DNA of 64,000 bases from Proteiniclasticum aestuarii (GTDB lineage: Bacteria > Bacillota > Clostridia > Clostridiales > Clostridiaceae), in the NCBI RefSeq assembly GCF_017368455.1, contig NZ_JAFNJU010000007.1, positions 62,001-126,000 of the forward strand, read 5' to 3'. Under the pieces are notes generated by a model. The model had not been told where the DNA came from and searched no databases. It saw only the letters and a program-made list of their open reading frames with translations. The first letter of the stretch is position 1. The number at the start of each line of letters is the position of its first letter. Position numbers and translations under genes: made by a program. Positions 42,857 through 51,888 of the stretch are shown here, one piece after another.

Positions 42857-43414
42857 ATGATGGAAGTAAGGCCCATTACATCCGAGGAGCTTTCCTCAGC
42901 CATAGACCTTAAAGTCCGATGCTGGCAGGAAGAGCTGGCTGGAATTATGGACCATGAATTAAGCTTTGCGCAAGAGCTCAGTTTTTTTGCTGAATGGGCG
43001 GAAAGTGAAAAGGAATATGAGGATCGCAGAATCCTTCTCGGAGCATTTCAAAATGGGAAGCTTCTTGGAGCAGCCTTCGGTTCATTTGCTGAACTGGAGG
43101 ATGCGGAAAATGCCATGGAACTGAACGGTCTCTGGGTCGAGGAAGAATATCGGGGGAAGGGAATCTCGCTAAGCCTTCTTAAAGCCCTCATACGAGAGTA
43201 TCTGGACTTGGGTAGAGACAAGATGGTGGTCTATAGCCATCACTTCGCACCGTCCAATCAGTATTACAGGAAGCTCCATGGAGAAATGATTCGTCAGGAG
43301 AAGCAGCTGGATGGGCAGCTGCTTGTGGATGTGTTTCTCCATCCGCTGAACCTACTTGATAGGAAGCTCAGCGAAATGGTTCTGAAACATGGAGAAGAGA
43401 TTGATGAACCATAG
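42857..43414 (+). CDS. GNAT-family N-acetyltransferase
   Basis: A predicted acyl-CoA-dependent acetyltransferase of 185 residues. The GNAT fold is indicated by 'RPITSEELSSAIDLKVRCWQEEL' at the N-terminus, 'LGAAFGSFAELEDAENAMELNGLWVEEEYRGKGISLSLLKALI' (motif A, with the 'R-G-K-G-I' acetyl-CoA loop) and 'KMVVYSHHFAPSNQYYRKLHGEM' (motif B). The substrate cannot be named. ATG 42857 is preferred over 42851, since AGGTGA (42845-42850) then has a 6-nt spacer. It follows flgG by 26 nt with no terminator between them, so it is probably transcribed with the flagellar operon. Confidence 0.85.
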   Translation: MMEVRPITSEELSSAIDLKVRCWQEELAGIMDHELSFAQELSFFAEWAESEKEYEDRRILLGAFQNGKLLGAAFGSFAELEDAENAMELNGLWVEEEYRGKGISLSLLKALIREYLDLGRDKMVVYSHHFAPSNQYYRKLHGEMIRQEKQLDGQLLVDVFLHPLNLLDRKLSEMVLKHGEEIDEP

Positions 43415-43450
43415 ATTCCGACCATAAGTGATGAATAGGCACATAATTGA

Positions 43451-43490
43451 AGAGGGACCCTCCTATACCGATAGGAGGGTCCCTCTGTTT
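43451..43490 (+). terminator. Strong hairpin ending the flagellar operon
   Basis: A perfect 16-bp stem (43451-43466 with 43471-43486) with an ACCG loop lies 36 nt after the GNAT stop. Only GTTT follows the stem, so it may be a strong pausing or processing hairpin as well as a terminator. Confidence 0.65.
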
Positions 43491-43590
43491 CACTGAAAGG
43501 ATGATGGACGGATGGGGGAGAACTTCGTCTTTCATTCCGACAGTGCTGTTGTCTGGTGGGATGATCTGGCCTCGAATACTTGAAGCCGAA

Positions 43591-43628
43591 AGAAAAGCGT
43601 TCCATGCGAACGCTTTTCTGGTTTTATG
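43591..43628. terminator. Hairpin between convergent genes (probably bidirectional)
   Basis: AGAAAAGCGTTC (43591-43602) pairs perfectly with GAACGCTTTTCT (43608-43619) around a 5-nt loop, with TTTT nearby on the plus side (GGTTTTATGG). It lies 27 nt past the stop of the minus-strand marR-type gene and so could end its transcript. The 166 nt from 43487 to the marR stop hold no gene I can support. Confidence 0.6.
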
Positions 43629-43654
43629 GAATGCAAAGAGGCGCAGATCTTAGA

Positions 43655-44110
43655 TCAGGTGCCGCTACTGCTCCGTTTTTTCTCATTGCTTTCAGGAGAA
43701 AGAACTTCCAGGAGGTCATCCAGTGATTTCAGAATCACAGCCACATCATACTGGGGATTGTCGAGGTCTCTGAAGGTACTAAGGAGCGTGCTTTCTTTGC
43801 AGAGTTCATGGCAGCTGCTCTCAATGCCTGTAAGGGAAACCTTTCTCTGGTCGGTCTCACAGATATGGCTTTCGATATAGCCAAACTCGATGAGTTTCCG
43901 GATGGCTTTGGATGCCATGCTTTTCTTCATGCCGAGTCTGTCACAGACGCTCTGAAGATCGGTATGGGGATTGTTCTTCACATCCAACACGATCATGAGT
44001 TCAGAAGGGTTCAGGTCTTCTTCTCTGGCGATGTCTGCAAGTCTTTCGCCCATAAGATGATTGATTTTCAGAAGCTTTGTGTAAAGTGCATCCATGATTT
44101 TAAAATCCAT
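43655..44110 (-). CDS. MarR-family transcriptional regulator
   Basis: A 151-residue winged-helix repressor-type regulator. 'NPSELMIVLDVKNNPHTDLQSVCDRLGMKKSMASKAIRKLIEFGYIESH' is the helix-turn-helix, followed by the wing ('ICETDQRKVSLTGIE', the DxR signature with QRK in place). Four cysteines (56, 84, 100, 104) could sense oxidants or electrophiles, which fits the flavin reductase and dioxygenase genes nearby. The start at 44110 has GGAGG upstream; the longer frame to 44200 runs through leader hairpins. Its promoter overlaps the same 17-nt operator-like motif as the neighbouring operon, suggesting self-regulation. Confidence 0.88.
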   Translation of the reverse strand: MDFKIMDALYTKLLKINHLMGERLADIAREEDLNPSELMIVLDVKNNPHTDLQSVCDRLGMKKSMASKAIRKLIEFGYIESHICETDQRKVSLTGIESSCHELCKESTLLSTFRDLDNPQYDVAVILKSLDDLLEVLSPESNEKKRSSSGT

Positions 44111-44143
44111 GGTTCCATCCTCCTTTTCAGATGCTGCCTGGGG

Positions 44144-44210
44144 ATACGGATCAGCAGGATCCGTATTTCTGCGCAGACAAGCTTTGAAGCCATCCGGCAT
44201 TCAAAGCTTG
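44144..44210 (-). other. Two hairpins in the marR-type gene leader
   Basis: ATACGGATC/GATCCGTAT (44144-44152, 44158-44166) and CAAGCTTTGAA/TTCAAAGCTTG (44178-44188, 44200-44210, with an inner GCC/GGC pair) lie between the promoter and the start codon. Neither has a T-tract on the minus strand, so they are not simple terminators of the upstream operon. They leave a structured leader of about 110 nt. Confidence 0.55.
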
Positions 44211-44228
44211 CTGCATTATCATGATGTT

Positions 44229-44260
44229 ATTATATAGCCGATCTGTCAACTTTTCAACTA
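44229..44260 (-). promoter_or_regulatory. Promoter and operator of the marR-type gene
   Basis: On the minus strand TTGAAA (44252-44257), a 17-nt spacer and TATAAT (44229-44234) make a near-perfect housekeeping promoter. The motif GTCAACTTTTCAACTA (44245-44260, plus-strand reading) overlaps the -35 box and differs by one base from the same part of the two repeats before the reductase operon. Confidence 0.75.
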
Positions 44261-44289
44261 AAAGCCTGAGAGAGGGAGCTCCGATTCTC

Positions 44290-45204
44290 TTATCCCTCGG
44301 TATCCACTTCCAGTCGGATCTTGATGTGAGAAGGGTCATAGAGATACTCTCCGCCCTCTTCCATGAAGGTATCCACCTGGGCGTTTTCCAGTCTCCTCTT
44401 CAGGGAAAGATATTCCTCTCTGCCGGAAAGGACCAGAGTGTAGTAGTCCAGACCTGCCGCATCTTCCGGAGCAGAAAGATCTGTCTGCCTCCAGGAGTTG
44501 AATGCGACCACATGATACTGCTCTTCTTCAAGACCCACATCACCCATGAAGAAATTCTTCATCATAAGCCCCTCGGCGAAGCCGATGACATCTCTGTAGA
44601 AGGCCAGCATGTCGGATAGGTCTGTTCCGTACAGGTGGATGTGGCCCATCTCCATGTCTGCCAGCGGGGTCTCCAGTGCTTCATTCTCCGGCAGGGTTTT
44701 GTAGAGCTCTTCAAGATCTAGAGGGTCTCTTCCGTCTGTCAGGGTGCCATCGGTATAGAGAAACTTCAGATCTCCGTCGACGGTCACATAGTTTCCTCTT
44801 TCTCCGGTTCGCACATAAAGCTCAATGTCATTGCCTTCCAGGTCCTTCAGATAGGTGGTCTTCGACATGCCATGGTCTGTGGGAGCGTTGGGATAGTCCA
44901 AGGAAAAGAGCCAGGCGATGGCTTTGGCCAGCTCTTTTTCACTTGGATACAGTAGAGCGAAGTGATACATTCCGGTCGTGTTCTGATATCTTTTCAGGTT
45001 CTCTACCCGCTTAAGATGGAGCAGAGGCTTTCGGGTATCCCCCAGCACGGCATGGTCTTCACTTTCTTCATGAACCGTCATCTTCAGCACTTCGCGATAG
45101 AACGCAACCTGCTCTTTCAGATGCTTCACTTTGAGATGGACCAGCCCCAGACGGGTTTTATTCGACAGTGCGGCCTTGCCGGTGGTGTAGGGTATTTGCT
45201 TCAA
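44290..45204 (-). CDS. Two-domain VOC-family dioxygenase/glyoxalase (CatE-like)
   Basis: The 304-residue protein has two vicinal-oxygen-chelate units. The first has 'GLVHLKVKHLKEQVAFYREVLKM', 'GMYHFALLYPSEKELAKAI' and 'YLKDLEGNDIELYVR' (metal ligands His, His, Glu). The second begins 'MGHIHLYGTDLSDMLAFYRDVIGF' and ends 'DPSHIKIRLEVD'. It resembles Bacillus CatE (catechol 2,3-dioxygenase) and related quinone-stress proteins. It begins at TTG 45204, immediately after the stop of the upstream reductase gene, so the two are coupled. Substrate is inferred, not shown. Confidence 0.82.
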   Translation of the reverse strand: MKQIPYTTGKAALSNKTRLGLVHLKVKHLKEQVAFYREVLKMTVHEESEDHAVLGDTRKPLLHLKRVENLKRYQNTTGMYHFALLYPSEKELAKAIAWLFSLDYPNAPTDHGMSKTTYLKDLEGNDIELYVRTGERGNYVTVDGDLKFLYTDGTLTDGRDPLDLEELYKTLPENEALETPLADMEMGHIHLYGTDLSDMLAFYRDVIGFAEGLMMKNFFMGDVGLEEEQYHVVAFNSWRQTDLSAPEDAAGLDYYTLVLSGREEYLSLKRRLENAQVDTFMEEGGEYLYDPSHIKIRLEVDTEG

Positions 45205-45759
45205 TCAGCTCACCTTCCTGATGGTTTTGAATGCCTTGGACCATAGAATGACTTCATCCAGCATGGCATTGGCGTTCACTTCGTGATAAGGAGCTGGCTT
45301 GAATACGGAGAAGTCTTCAAAGTCTGTCATGAGGGAGAAGGAGACCATGGTTCTTACGGAAGCCAGAGAACGCTCCGCGTTGATGCCCCTCAGTGACTGA
45401 ATGGCAAAGGAACCGCCCAGTCCGCCGTATCCCACATATCCTACAGCCTTGTTTCTGATTTCTCCATCCAGATAATCCAGCGCATTCTTGAATGCACCAC
45501 CTACTGAGCGGTTGTATTCAGGAGCGACAAATACGTATCCGTCGAAGGAAGCGATCTTTCCAAGCCATGCGCCGACGGCGGCCATCTGCTCTTCTGTAGC
45601 GGGTCCTCCTAGGAAGGGAAGGTTATAGTCTTTCAGATCCACCAGTTCATACTCCACGTCTTCCTCTTTTCTGCTGATGGCAAAGTCATACATCCACTTT
45701 CCTACGGCCGATCCATTTCTGCCTTCTCTAACGCTACCTACTATAATTCCTATTTTCAT
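45205..45759 (-). CDS. NADPH-dependent FMN reductase family protein
   Basis: A 184-residue flavodoxin-like reductase. 'IGIIVGSVREGRNGSAVGKWM' is the FMN-phosphate loop (GSxRxxxxG), and 'YVFVAPEYNRSVGGAFKNALDYL' is the family's second FMN motif (PEYNxSxPgxLKNAiD). Such enzymes reduce FMN, azo dyes or quinones with NAD(P)H. It is the first gene of a two-gene operon with the VOC dioxygenase. Two exact 20-bp operator-like repeats surround its promoter. Together with the MarR regulator this looks like a quinone/electrophile response unit. Confidence 0.88.
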   Translation of the reverse strand: MKIGIIVGSVREGRNGSAVGKWMYDFAISRKEEDVEYELVDLKDYNLPFLGGPATEEQMAAVGAWLGKIASFDGYVFVAPEYNRSVGGAFKNALDYLDGEIRNKAVGYVGYGGLGGSFAIQSLRGINAERSLASVRTMVSFSLMTDFEDFSVFKPAPYHEVNANAMLDEVILWSKAFKTIRKVS

Positions 45760-45789
45760 GATGTTCCTCCATAAGTTTTATTTTTATTA

Positions 45790-45851
45790 ATTAGTCCACT
45801 TTTCAACTAACTTGAATTCATCATACAACAGATTAGTCCACTTTTCAACTA
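45790..45851 (-). promoter_or_regulatory. Promoter with two identical 20-bp operator repeats (reductase-VOC operon)
   Basis: ATTAGTCCACTTTTCAACTA occurs exactly at 45790-45809 and 45832-45851, 42 bp apart (about four helical turns). On the minus strand the farther copy supplies the -35 TTGAAA (45843-45848), which with a 17-nt spacer reaches TATGAT (45820-45825). The nearer copy lies just past the expected transcription start. Each copy with the flanking A is an imperfect palindrome (TTAGTCCA against TTAGTTGA half-sites). Confidence 0.8.
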
Positions 45852-45894
45852 TTTTTCAAAAAATACTGCAGAAATATTTCTGAAATCATAGAAA

Positions 45895-45935
45895 ATGCCG
45901 CTGCAGTACCATTTTTCATGGTGCTGCAGCGGCAT
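45895..45935 (-). terminator. Terminator of the soluble chemoreceptor gene
   Basis: An 18-bp stem (45895-45912 with 45918-45935, one G-U pair) lies 75 nt beyond the stop of the minus-strand receptor gene and is followed on that strand by TTTTCT. Confidence 0.8.
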
Positions 45936-46009
45936 ATCTCTACAATTCGTGTTCTGAAGTAGATCAGGCTCTTAGGGAATTATGATTTATTCTATTTGAA
46001 TGAACGGAA

Positions 46010-47311
46010 TCAGATGATTTTCTTCAGTTCGGAAAGGTGATTCACCACAAGGGAGGAGTTTATTTCGATATCCTTGAGAAGCCTCTCAGCCGCTTCGATG
46101 TTTCCGGATTCATACGCTTCGATGGCTTTCTTTGCACCTTTGTGAATATCGATGTGAGGTTTCTCAATACCCACTACAAGGCTCTTCACGTTATGCACAC
46201 TTAGATCAAGGGTTGCGATCCATTTACCGAGTCTGCAGGAAGAATGATCTCCTACAGTGCTTGTATCAAGGGTCACATATCCGAGAATCATGTTATAGAT
46301 TCTCCATTTCCACATGAGATGGTCTGTGATGGCCAGATCTATAAGAGTTTTCGGATCTTTTGTACTGGCATAGGCCAAAGCGTTGAGTCGGACTTCATCG
46401 ATTCTCTGAGAAATGTCATAGAAAGACTGACCGGTATGATGAGCCTTCTCCTTCAGGACTGCAGATTTTTCATTGATTTCCATGATGTTGGCTGCAATTT
46501 CCTGAGTGGTGGCCGTCTGTTCTTCCACATTGGCGGAAATGGAAGTGAAGCTTGATTCTACGGTGCTCATGATACCGCTGATCTGGAAGATGCCACTGGT
46601 GGCTTCATTGATGGAATCTCTGGAATCAGCGAAACTATTGACCACACGATCGATTTCGCTGGAAGCGCGTTCGATTTTCTCGTTCAGTCCATCGACGATC
46701 TTTCTTATGATGTCTACCTGCTCTTTGGTGCTTTCTGCCAGTTTCTTGATCTCATTGGCCACTACGGCAAAACCGCGTCCGTTTTCACCAGCCCTTGCGG
46801 CTTCAATGGAAGCGTTCAGAGAGAGAAGATTGGTCTGGTCCGCCACGGATTTGATGACGTTGACCAGTTCGTTGATCTTCACTGTTTCTTCTGTGACTTC
46901 AGCCATGATTCCTTTGACACCGTCAATCTCGCTGATGTTTTCTTCCACACCGGAGAAGGTCTTCTCCACCTTGTCCAGTGCCGCATCGGTCTCGCGGCTA
47001 GCTGCTCTCATGTTGTCACTGGACTTCTGGACAAAGTTTGAGATATCCTCTGTGGCCGCCGCCATTTCTTCGCTGCTGGCAGCAACGGTCTGGATCATTT
47101 CCGCCTGGGCGTTGGCATCCATAATCATCTCTCTGACATAATCAAGACTGGTCATATACTGCAGAAGATCATTGACCACACTCATGGTCGATACAATGCA
47201 CTTCTCCTTGTCTTCGAGAATATCCTGATGTCTGTTCTGATCAGAATTATTCTGCGCAGCCGCCTGCAGCTGACCTTCTGTTTCTTTTGTGGCTCTCTTT
47301 TTCTTGAACAT
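46010..47311 (-). CDS. Soluble chemoreceptor with C-terminal zinc-binding (CZB) domain
   Basis: A cytoplasmic methyl-accepting protein of about 433 residues with no membrane segment. After a charged, glutamine-rich N-terminus comes a signalling hairpin whose tip reads '[38 protein letters not shown]'. The C-terminal 110 residues carry the CZB pattern: 'DHLMWKWRI' (His, Trp), 'SSCRLGKWI' (Cys-x2-Gly-x-Trp) and '[11 protein letters not shown]' (His). CZB receptors sense zinc or the oxidation state of the zinc-Cys site. ATG 47311 is chosen since GGAGG lies 8 nt before it; 47323 is also in frame. A sigma-28-type promoter lies upstream. Confidence 0.9.
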   Translation of the reverse strand: MFKKKRATKETEGQLQAAAQNNSDQNRHQDILEDKEKCIVSTMSVVNDLLQYMTSLDYVREMIMDANAQAEMIQTVAASSEEMAAATEDISNFVQKSSDNMRAASRETDAALDKVEKTFSGVEENISEIDGVKGIMAEVTEETVKINELVNVIKSVADQTNLLSLNASIEAARAGENGRGFAVVANEIKKLAESTKEQVDIIRKIVDGLNEKIERASSEIDRVVNSFADSRDSINEATSGIFQISGIMSTVESSFTSISANVEEQTATTQEIAANIMEINEKSAVLKEKAHHTGQSFYDISQRIDEVRLNALAYASTKDPKTLIDLAITDHLMWKWRIYNMILGYVTLDTSTVGDHSSCRLGKWIATLDLSVHNVKSLVVGIEKPHIDIHKGAKKAIEAYESGNIEAAERLLKDIEINSSLVVNHLSELKKII

Positions 47312-47416
47312 CGTTTCCTCCATGATGAGTCATCTATTTCGTTGCATGTGAACAAAGAAGCATTTTCGTTTCCTTTGCTTCAAGAATTCCTGTCACATGT
47401 CTTCTCTACCTTATTA

Positions 47417-47442
47417 CTATCGGCTGATTTTCGGAGAATGTA
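47417..47442 (-). promoter_or_regulatory. Sigma-28-type promoter of the soluble chemoreceptor
   Basis: On the minus strand TACA (47442-47439), 14-nt spacer, GCCGATAG (47424-47417). Seven of eight -10 bases and three of four -35 bases match, with the same spacer as the other late promoters. The leader to the start codon is about 100 nt. Confidence 0.65.
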
Positions 47443-47821
47443 AGATTATTTGGGAGATTTTTTAGAATTGAGCAGGGGGCATACCACGACTAGTGCGTGA
47501 GATGCCTTATAATGAGCAAATGAGGTTTTTTGATCTGTTTCTTGTTAAATGATTGATCAAAAGCGTGTTTCTCCTTGAAGTTTCAGGAAGTGTTATCTTG
47601 AGCAGGTGCTTCTTTGAGTGGATGATTTCTTATCGAGGGTAACAGAACATGATTAGTTGATACACTATAAGGGCCATGCTGAATTCTTCCACTAATCATA
47701 GTCATACTTCGAACGGAACCGGTGTACTACTTCAGCGAGAGACTATGGGCGTGCAGAAGGCATAAGAAGAGATGATAGATATCACTATGTGATTTCATGA
47801 TAAATACTTCCCACCTGAACT
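47443..47821. other. Intergenic region between two divergent chemoreceptor genes
   Basis: About 480 nt separate the two divergent sigma-28-type promoters and the gene starts. I see no gene and no clear hairpin in 47443-47821. Base composition is AT-rich and unremarkable apart from its unusual length for this compact region. Confidence 0.5.
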
Positions 47822-47847
47822 TAAAGAATGGATAACACCGTCGATAT
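47822..47847 (+). promoter_or_regulatory. Sigma-28-type promoter of the single-Cache chemoreceptor
   Basis: TAAA (47822-47825), 14-nt spacer, GTCGATAT (47840-47847), identical in both boxes and spacing to the che operon promoter at 920-945. Confidence 0.75.
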
Positions 47848-47920
47848 AGTAAAGAGTAATGATAATGAATTATGAGCAATAATTCGAGAACATACAAAAG
47901 ATGTAAGGTGGGACAACGCT

Positions 47921-49615
47921 ATGAAAATCAAATGGAAAATCGCATTAACCTCATTCACGCTGATTCTGATCCTGACAGTATCCATTCTCTGGACGACCCA
48001 GGGGCGGATGGGGGATCTCTTCAGTCAGGAAACCAGAAAAGAGCTGGAAAACTATTCCAAAATCGGCGCTACTCAGTTGGACTCCTACTATCCAGGTCAG
48101 TGGTCGCTGAAAGATGGCGTGCTCTATAAGGGAAATGCGAAAATCAATGAGAACTACGACTTTGTAGATGATTTTACCAATGGCACCCAGATTCTGGCGA
48201 CACTTTTTGCAGTGGATACCAGAGTGTCCACAAGCATCAGAGGAGAAGACACTAAAAGAGTAGTGGGAACAAAGGCTTCAGAAGAAGTGGTCCAGAAGGT
48301 CCTTGTGGAGGGGGAAGTCTACTCCGGTCATGCGGACATTTTAGGAACTTCTTCTCAGACCTATTATGTACCCATCCGAAATGGAGCCAACGAAGTCATC
48401 GGCATGTGGTTTGTAGGAGTCTATACGGATGTGAAGAATGAAGCGTTGACAACCATCATGTACTTTATCTTAGGACTTGCTCTTCTGTTTCTTGTGCTGG
48501 GTTTTGTCTTTTCCTATATGCTCGGAAAGAATATCGCCAGAGGAGTAGGCTACAGCCAGAATCATCTGAAAGAAATGGAACAAGGAAACTTTAGGTTCGA
48601 TATTCCTGAAAATCTCCTGAAGAAGAAAGATGAAGTAGGAGACATGGCCAGATCCTCCAGCCATATGAAGGAGAAGATTGCGGGTATCATCAAAGGCATT
48701 CAGAAAGAATCCAAAGCGTTGAAAGGAATCGGCGTGCAGTCAGCGGAGCGAACGGAGATGATCCACTATAATATTCAGGATATTTCTGCAACTACGGAGG
48801 AGCTATCCGCCAGCATGGAGGAAACCTCCGCTGCATCGGAAGAAATGACGGCTTCCGCCGATGAAGTGATGAACCTGGTGGAGAACATGCAGGATAAGAC
48901 CGTAAGGGGCAGTGCGTTCTCAGAAGATATCAAAAGCCGTGCGGAAAAACTGAGGGAAGCTGCTGTTTCCTCCCAGAAGAATGCAAAGGACATCTATGAG
49001 GAGACCAATCAGAACCTTCGGGAATCCATCCGTAAAACCAGTGCCATCAATGAAATCAAGGAGCTCTCCCAGACTATTCTTGCCATCACTTCCCAGACGA
49101 ACCTTCTTGCACTGAATGCATCCATAGAAGCTGCACGCGCCGGGGAAGCGGGAAGAGGCTTTGCGGTAGTTGCAGATGAAATCCGTGTGCTGGCAGAAAA
49201 CTCCAAGGAAGCGGTTTCAAAGATCAACGACATCACCTACAATGTCTCCGATGCAGTGAGTGGTGTAGTGAGGGATGCGGAAAGGCTTCTTGCGTTCATG
49301 GACAACAATGTGATCGGAGACTATGAGATGCTGGTGACTACCAGTGAGCAGTATAATGAGGATGCCAACAAGGTCAAAAATATGGTTCATGAAATCAGCG
49401 AAATAGCGGATATTCTTCTTGGCTCCATGGAGCAGATCAGAAGTGCCATCATGGATGTTACTAGAGCTGCTTCCGAAGGGGCAGAAGGCTCTTCACAGAT
49501 TGCCCAGAAGATTTCTGATATTGCCATCCAGACCAACGATATTGTAAGTCTTTCTCTTGAGAGCAGAGGCAGTGCGGAAAAGATGGATGAAAGTATTGGC
49601 TTTTTTCAGATTTAG
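47921..49615 (+). CDS. Transmembrane chemoreceptor with single-Cache-like sensor
   Basis: A 564-residue methyl-accepting protein. Helix 1 ('[21 protein letters not shown]', about 7-27), an extracellular sensor of about 140 residues with '[26 protein letters not shown]' and '[26 protein letters not shown]' (pattern of single-Cache type 3 domains), helix 2 (about 173-198), HAMP, then the signalling hairpin ('[34 protein letters not shown]'). The start has AAGGTGGG 7 nt upstream. It is monocistronic, with a sigma-28-type promoter before it and a hairpin after it. Ligand unknown. Confidence 0.9.
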   Translation: MKIKWKIALTSFTLILILTVSILWTTQGRMGDLFSQETRKELENYSKIGATQLDSYYPGQWSLKDGVLYKGNAKINENYDFVDDFTNGTQILATLFAVDTRVSTSIRGEDTKRVVGTKASEEVVQKVLVEGEVYSGHADILGTSSQTYYVPIRNGANEVIGMWFVGVYTDVKNEALTTIMYFILGLALLFLVLGFVFSYMLGKNIARGVGYSQNHLKEMEQGNFRFDIPENLLKKKDEVGDMARSSSHMKEKIAGIIKGIQKESKALKGIGVQSAERTEMIHYNIQDISATTEELSASMEETSAASEEMTASADEVMNLVENMQDKTVRGSAFSEDIKSRAEKLREAAVSSQKNAKDIYEETNQNLRESIRKTSAINEIKELSQTILAITSQTNLLALNASIEAARAGEAGRGFAVVADEIRVLAENSKEAVSKINDITYNVSDAVSGVVRDAERLLAFMDNNVIGDYEMLVTTSEQYNEDANKVKNMVHEISEIADILLGSMEQIRSAIMDVTRAASEGAEGSSQIAQKISDIAIQTNDIVSLSLESRGSAEKMDESIGFFQI

Positions 49616-49660
49616 AGAATTGTAGAAATCTGAATCAGAAGTGAAAAAATGAAGCATAGA

Positions 49661-49706
49661 GGATCCCGGATCAGGACTGAAAAGCAGTTCCGATTCGGGA
49701 TTCTTG
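49661..49706 (+). terminator. Terminator-like repeated hairpin, copy 1
   Basis: A 19-bp imperfect stem (49661-49679 with 49685-49703) lies 45 nt after the receptor gene. Its right arm, CAGTTCCGATTCGGGATTC, is identical to bases 54191-54209 in copy 2. The remaining gap up to 49926 holds no gene I can support. Confidence 0.65.
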
Positions 49707-49926
49707 CGATAAGGTGAATAATACGTATAATATTTCGACATCAGCAATGAGTAGTGTAAGAACCTTCACCGAACTTGCCATAAGCAAGACTATAAAGCCC
49801 TAATAAATTCGCGGAATATCATACCATTATGTATTATAATAATCCGATTTCAAGGTACGCTGTGAAAAACTATGATAGAATATAAACGAAGTTTTACTTG
49901 TAGATAATAAAGAAAGGTGATGAGAG

Positions 49927-51888
49927 ATGACGTATAGGATCAGTGAGCAAGAGACTGAAATGATTTCCAGAAGATATAAAATCATCCTTTCCATCCTGGC
50001 AGGGCTTATAGGCGTTGCGGGTCTTTTTTTATCCATCCGCCTGGATTTCGGCGGGTCTAGACTGAATTTCGTGTGGAGCATCGGGATGCCTCTTCTTGTG
50101 AGCCTTTCCTGGGGACCCTGGTATGGCCTGCTCAGCGCAGTGGCTGGAGGCACTTTTCTCTATCCTTTCATTCTGGGGTTTTCCAACGGATGGGCCTCCA
50201 TTGTACCGTCTCTGTCCTTTCTTATATGGATCGTTCTCCATGGAAAAGGAGCCCAGTGGAGGAACCGCGGGAAAAGTTTCCGGAATAATCTTTATGTACT
50301 CCAGATGGTGTATGCCCTGATCCGGTGGCTGCTTTACATGACTTTATTTCCACTGCTTCTTCAATGGAATCCTCCTGTCTGGAATCCGGAGGCGTTGACG
50401 CAGATCAGCCAAAGCATTCTGATGCTTTTCGCGGTGCGAGGCATCATCATGGAATCGGTGCTTCTGGCAGTGTGTGAGGCCATGCTCCTGCTTCCACCAG
50501 TCCGAAGGGTCTTCAGAGGGAAGAGCGGCTCTTCCAGCAGATACAGCATGAGAATCATGGGTGGCATGGTTGCCTTCGGGCTTCTGTTCATCCTGTTCAT
50601 TCTTTTCATACAGAATGCCATCATCGAAGGGAAAACCCTGGCCCAGTGGTTTTATCCTCCGGATGATAAAACCGGACTGACACTCTTTCTCTCTGTGATT
50701 CTGTTCATCATCATGGGAGGCATAGCCGTCCGCTATTTTCAGCAGGCGCTTGAAAATCAGGCGTCTCTCAGGAAGAGCGAGAAAAAGTATATGACGATTT
50801 TCGAGAGCATCCATGACCTGTATTTTGAAACCACAGGAAAAGGAGAAATTCTCATTGTCTCTCCCTCTGTGAAGGGGATTCTCGGATATGAGGCAGAAGA
50901 GCTTCTGACTATGAATATCCATGAACTCTATATGGATCCTTCTGTGCGGGAAGAGCTTCTTTCCCTTCTTGAGAAAGAGAGGGAAGTCAATAATTTTGAA
51001 GTGGTGATGCTCGGAAAGGATGGAGAAAAACATTATCTGTGGCTCCATGCAAGACTGGAGAGGCAGCAGGAAAGCGAGAAGATCATCTCTGTGGGGAGAG
51101 ATGTCACAAACTATCAGCATGCCATGATGGAAGTGCAGAAGCTGAATCGTGAACTGAGCCAGAGAGTAGAGGAGAGGACTAAGGAGCTGCAGAAAGCAGT
51201 CTCGGAGCTGGAAGGGTTTTCCTACACCATTTCCCATGATCTGAAATCCCCGCTGAAAGCCATTGACGCATACACGATGATGATGCAGGAGGAACTGAGT
51301 GAAGCGCTTTCGGGAGAATCTCTGGATATGATGAATCAGATCCGGAAAACAACCAGTGAGATGGTCGAGCTCATCAATCAGCTGCTTCAGTATGCCCTGG
51401 TGGCGAAGAAGGAACTGACGATGGAAAAGCTGTCTGTGGCGGAGGAGATGCTTTCGGTATATGAGGAGCAGCTGGCAGGAAACAGCCACCGTAACATCCT
51501 CCTGAAGATGGAGAAGTCCCTGCCACACCTATGGGCGGATCGGATACTCTTTCGGCAGGTTCTGCGCAATGTGCTTTCCAATGCAGTGAAATTCACATCC
51601 ACAAGAGAGCAGGCGATAATAGAGGTATGGGCGGAAGTGATGGATACACACTACACGCTATTCATCCGTGATAATGGGGTGGGCTTTGATATGAATCACG
51701 CAGGAAAGCTCTTCGAGGTGCTGCAGCGCATGCACTCTAAAGAAGAGTTTGAAGGCACTGGAATCGGACTGGCCACGGTGAAAAAGATCATGCAGAAGCA
51801 TGGCGGAGAGGTGTTTATGGAAGGGCAAGTCGATGGGGGTGCAGTGGTGCAGCTGATATTTCCGAGAAAGGGGAGCGAAGAGACATGA
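49927..51888 (+). CDS. Membrane sensor histidine kinase (multi-TM, PAS, HisKA, HATPase)
   Basis: A 653-residue hybrid of a membrane sensor and a kinase. Roughly seven hydrophobic segments (about 18-270) form the N-terminal sensor, followed by a PAS domain (about 285-405, 'IFESIHDLYFETTGKGEILIVSPSVKGILGYEAEELL'). A coiled coil, HisKA with His437 ('FSYTISHDLKSPLKAIDAY') and an HATPase complete it ('NVLSNAVKFTS' N box, 'IRDNGVGFDM' G1, 'GTGIGLATVKKIMQKHGG' G2). The phytochrome-like 'SHDLKSPL' form is not the usual partner of AraC-type regulators. It overlaps the next gene by 4 nt, so the two form a two-component system. Confidence 0.9.
   Translation: MTYRISEQETEMISRRYKIILSILAGLIGVAGLFLSIRLDFGGSRLNFVWSIGMPLLVSLSWGPWYGLLSAVAGGTFLYPFILGFSNGWASIVPSLSFLIWIVLHGKGAQWRNRGKSFRNNLYVLQMVYALIRWLLYMTLFPLLLQWNPPVWNPEALTQISQSILMLFAVRGIIMESVLLAVCEAMLLLPPVRRVFRGKSGSSSRYSMRIMGGMVAFGLLFILFILFIQNAIIEGKTLAQWFYPPDDKTGLTLFLSVILFIIMGGIAVRYFQQALENQASLRKSEKKYMTIFESIHDLYFETTGKGEILIVSPSVKGILGYEAEELLTMNIHELYMDPSVREELLSLLEKEREVNNFEVVMLGKDGEKHYLWLHARLERQQESEKIISVGRDVTNYQHAMMEVQKLNRELSQRVEERTKELQKAVSELEGFSYTISHDLKSPLKAIDAYTMMMQEELSEALSGESLDMMNQIRKTTSEMVELINQLLQYALVAKKELTMEKLSVAEEMLSVYEEQLAGNSHRNILLKMEKSLPHLWADRILFRQVLRNVLSNAVKFTSTREQAIIEVWAEVMDTHYTLFIRDNGVGFDMNHAGKLFEVLQRMHSKEEFEGTGIGLATVKKIMQKHGGEVFMEGQVDGGAVVQLIFPRKGSEET

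Noticed and set aside
44290-45246. Plus-strand open frames over the VOC dioxygenase gene
   Set aside because: They lack ribosome sites and domain motifs, while the minus-strand frame encodes a clear two-domain VOC protein.
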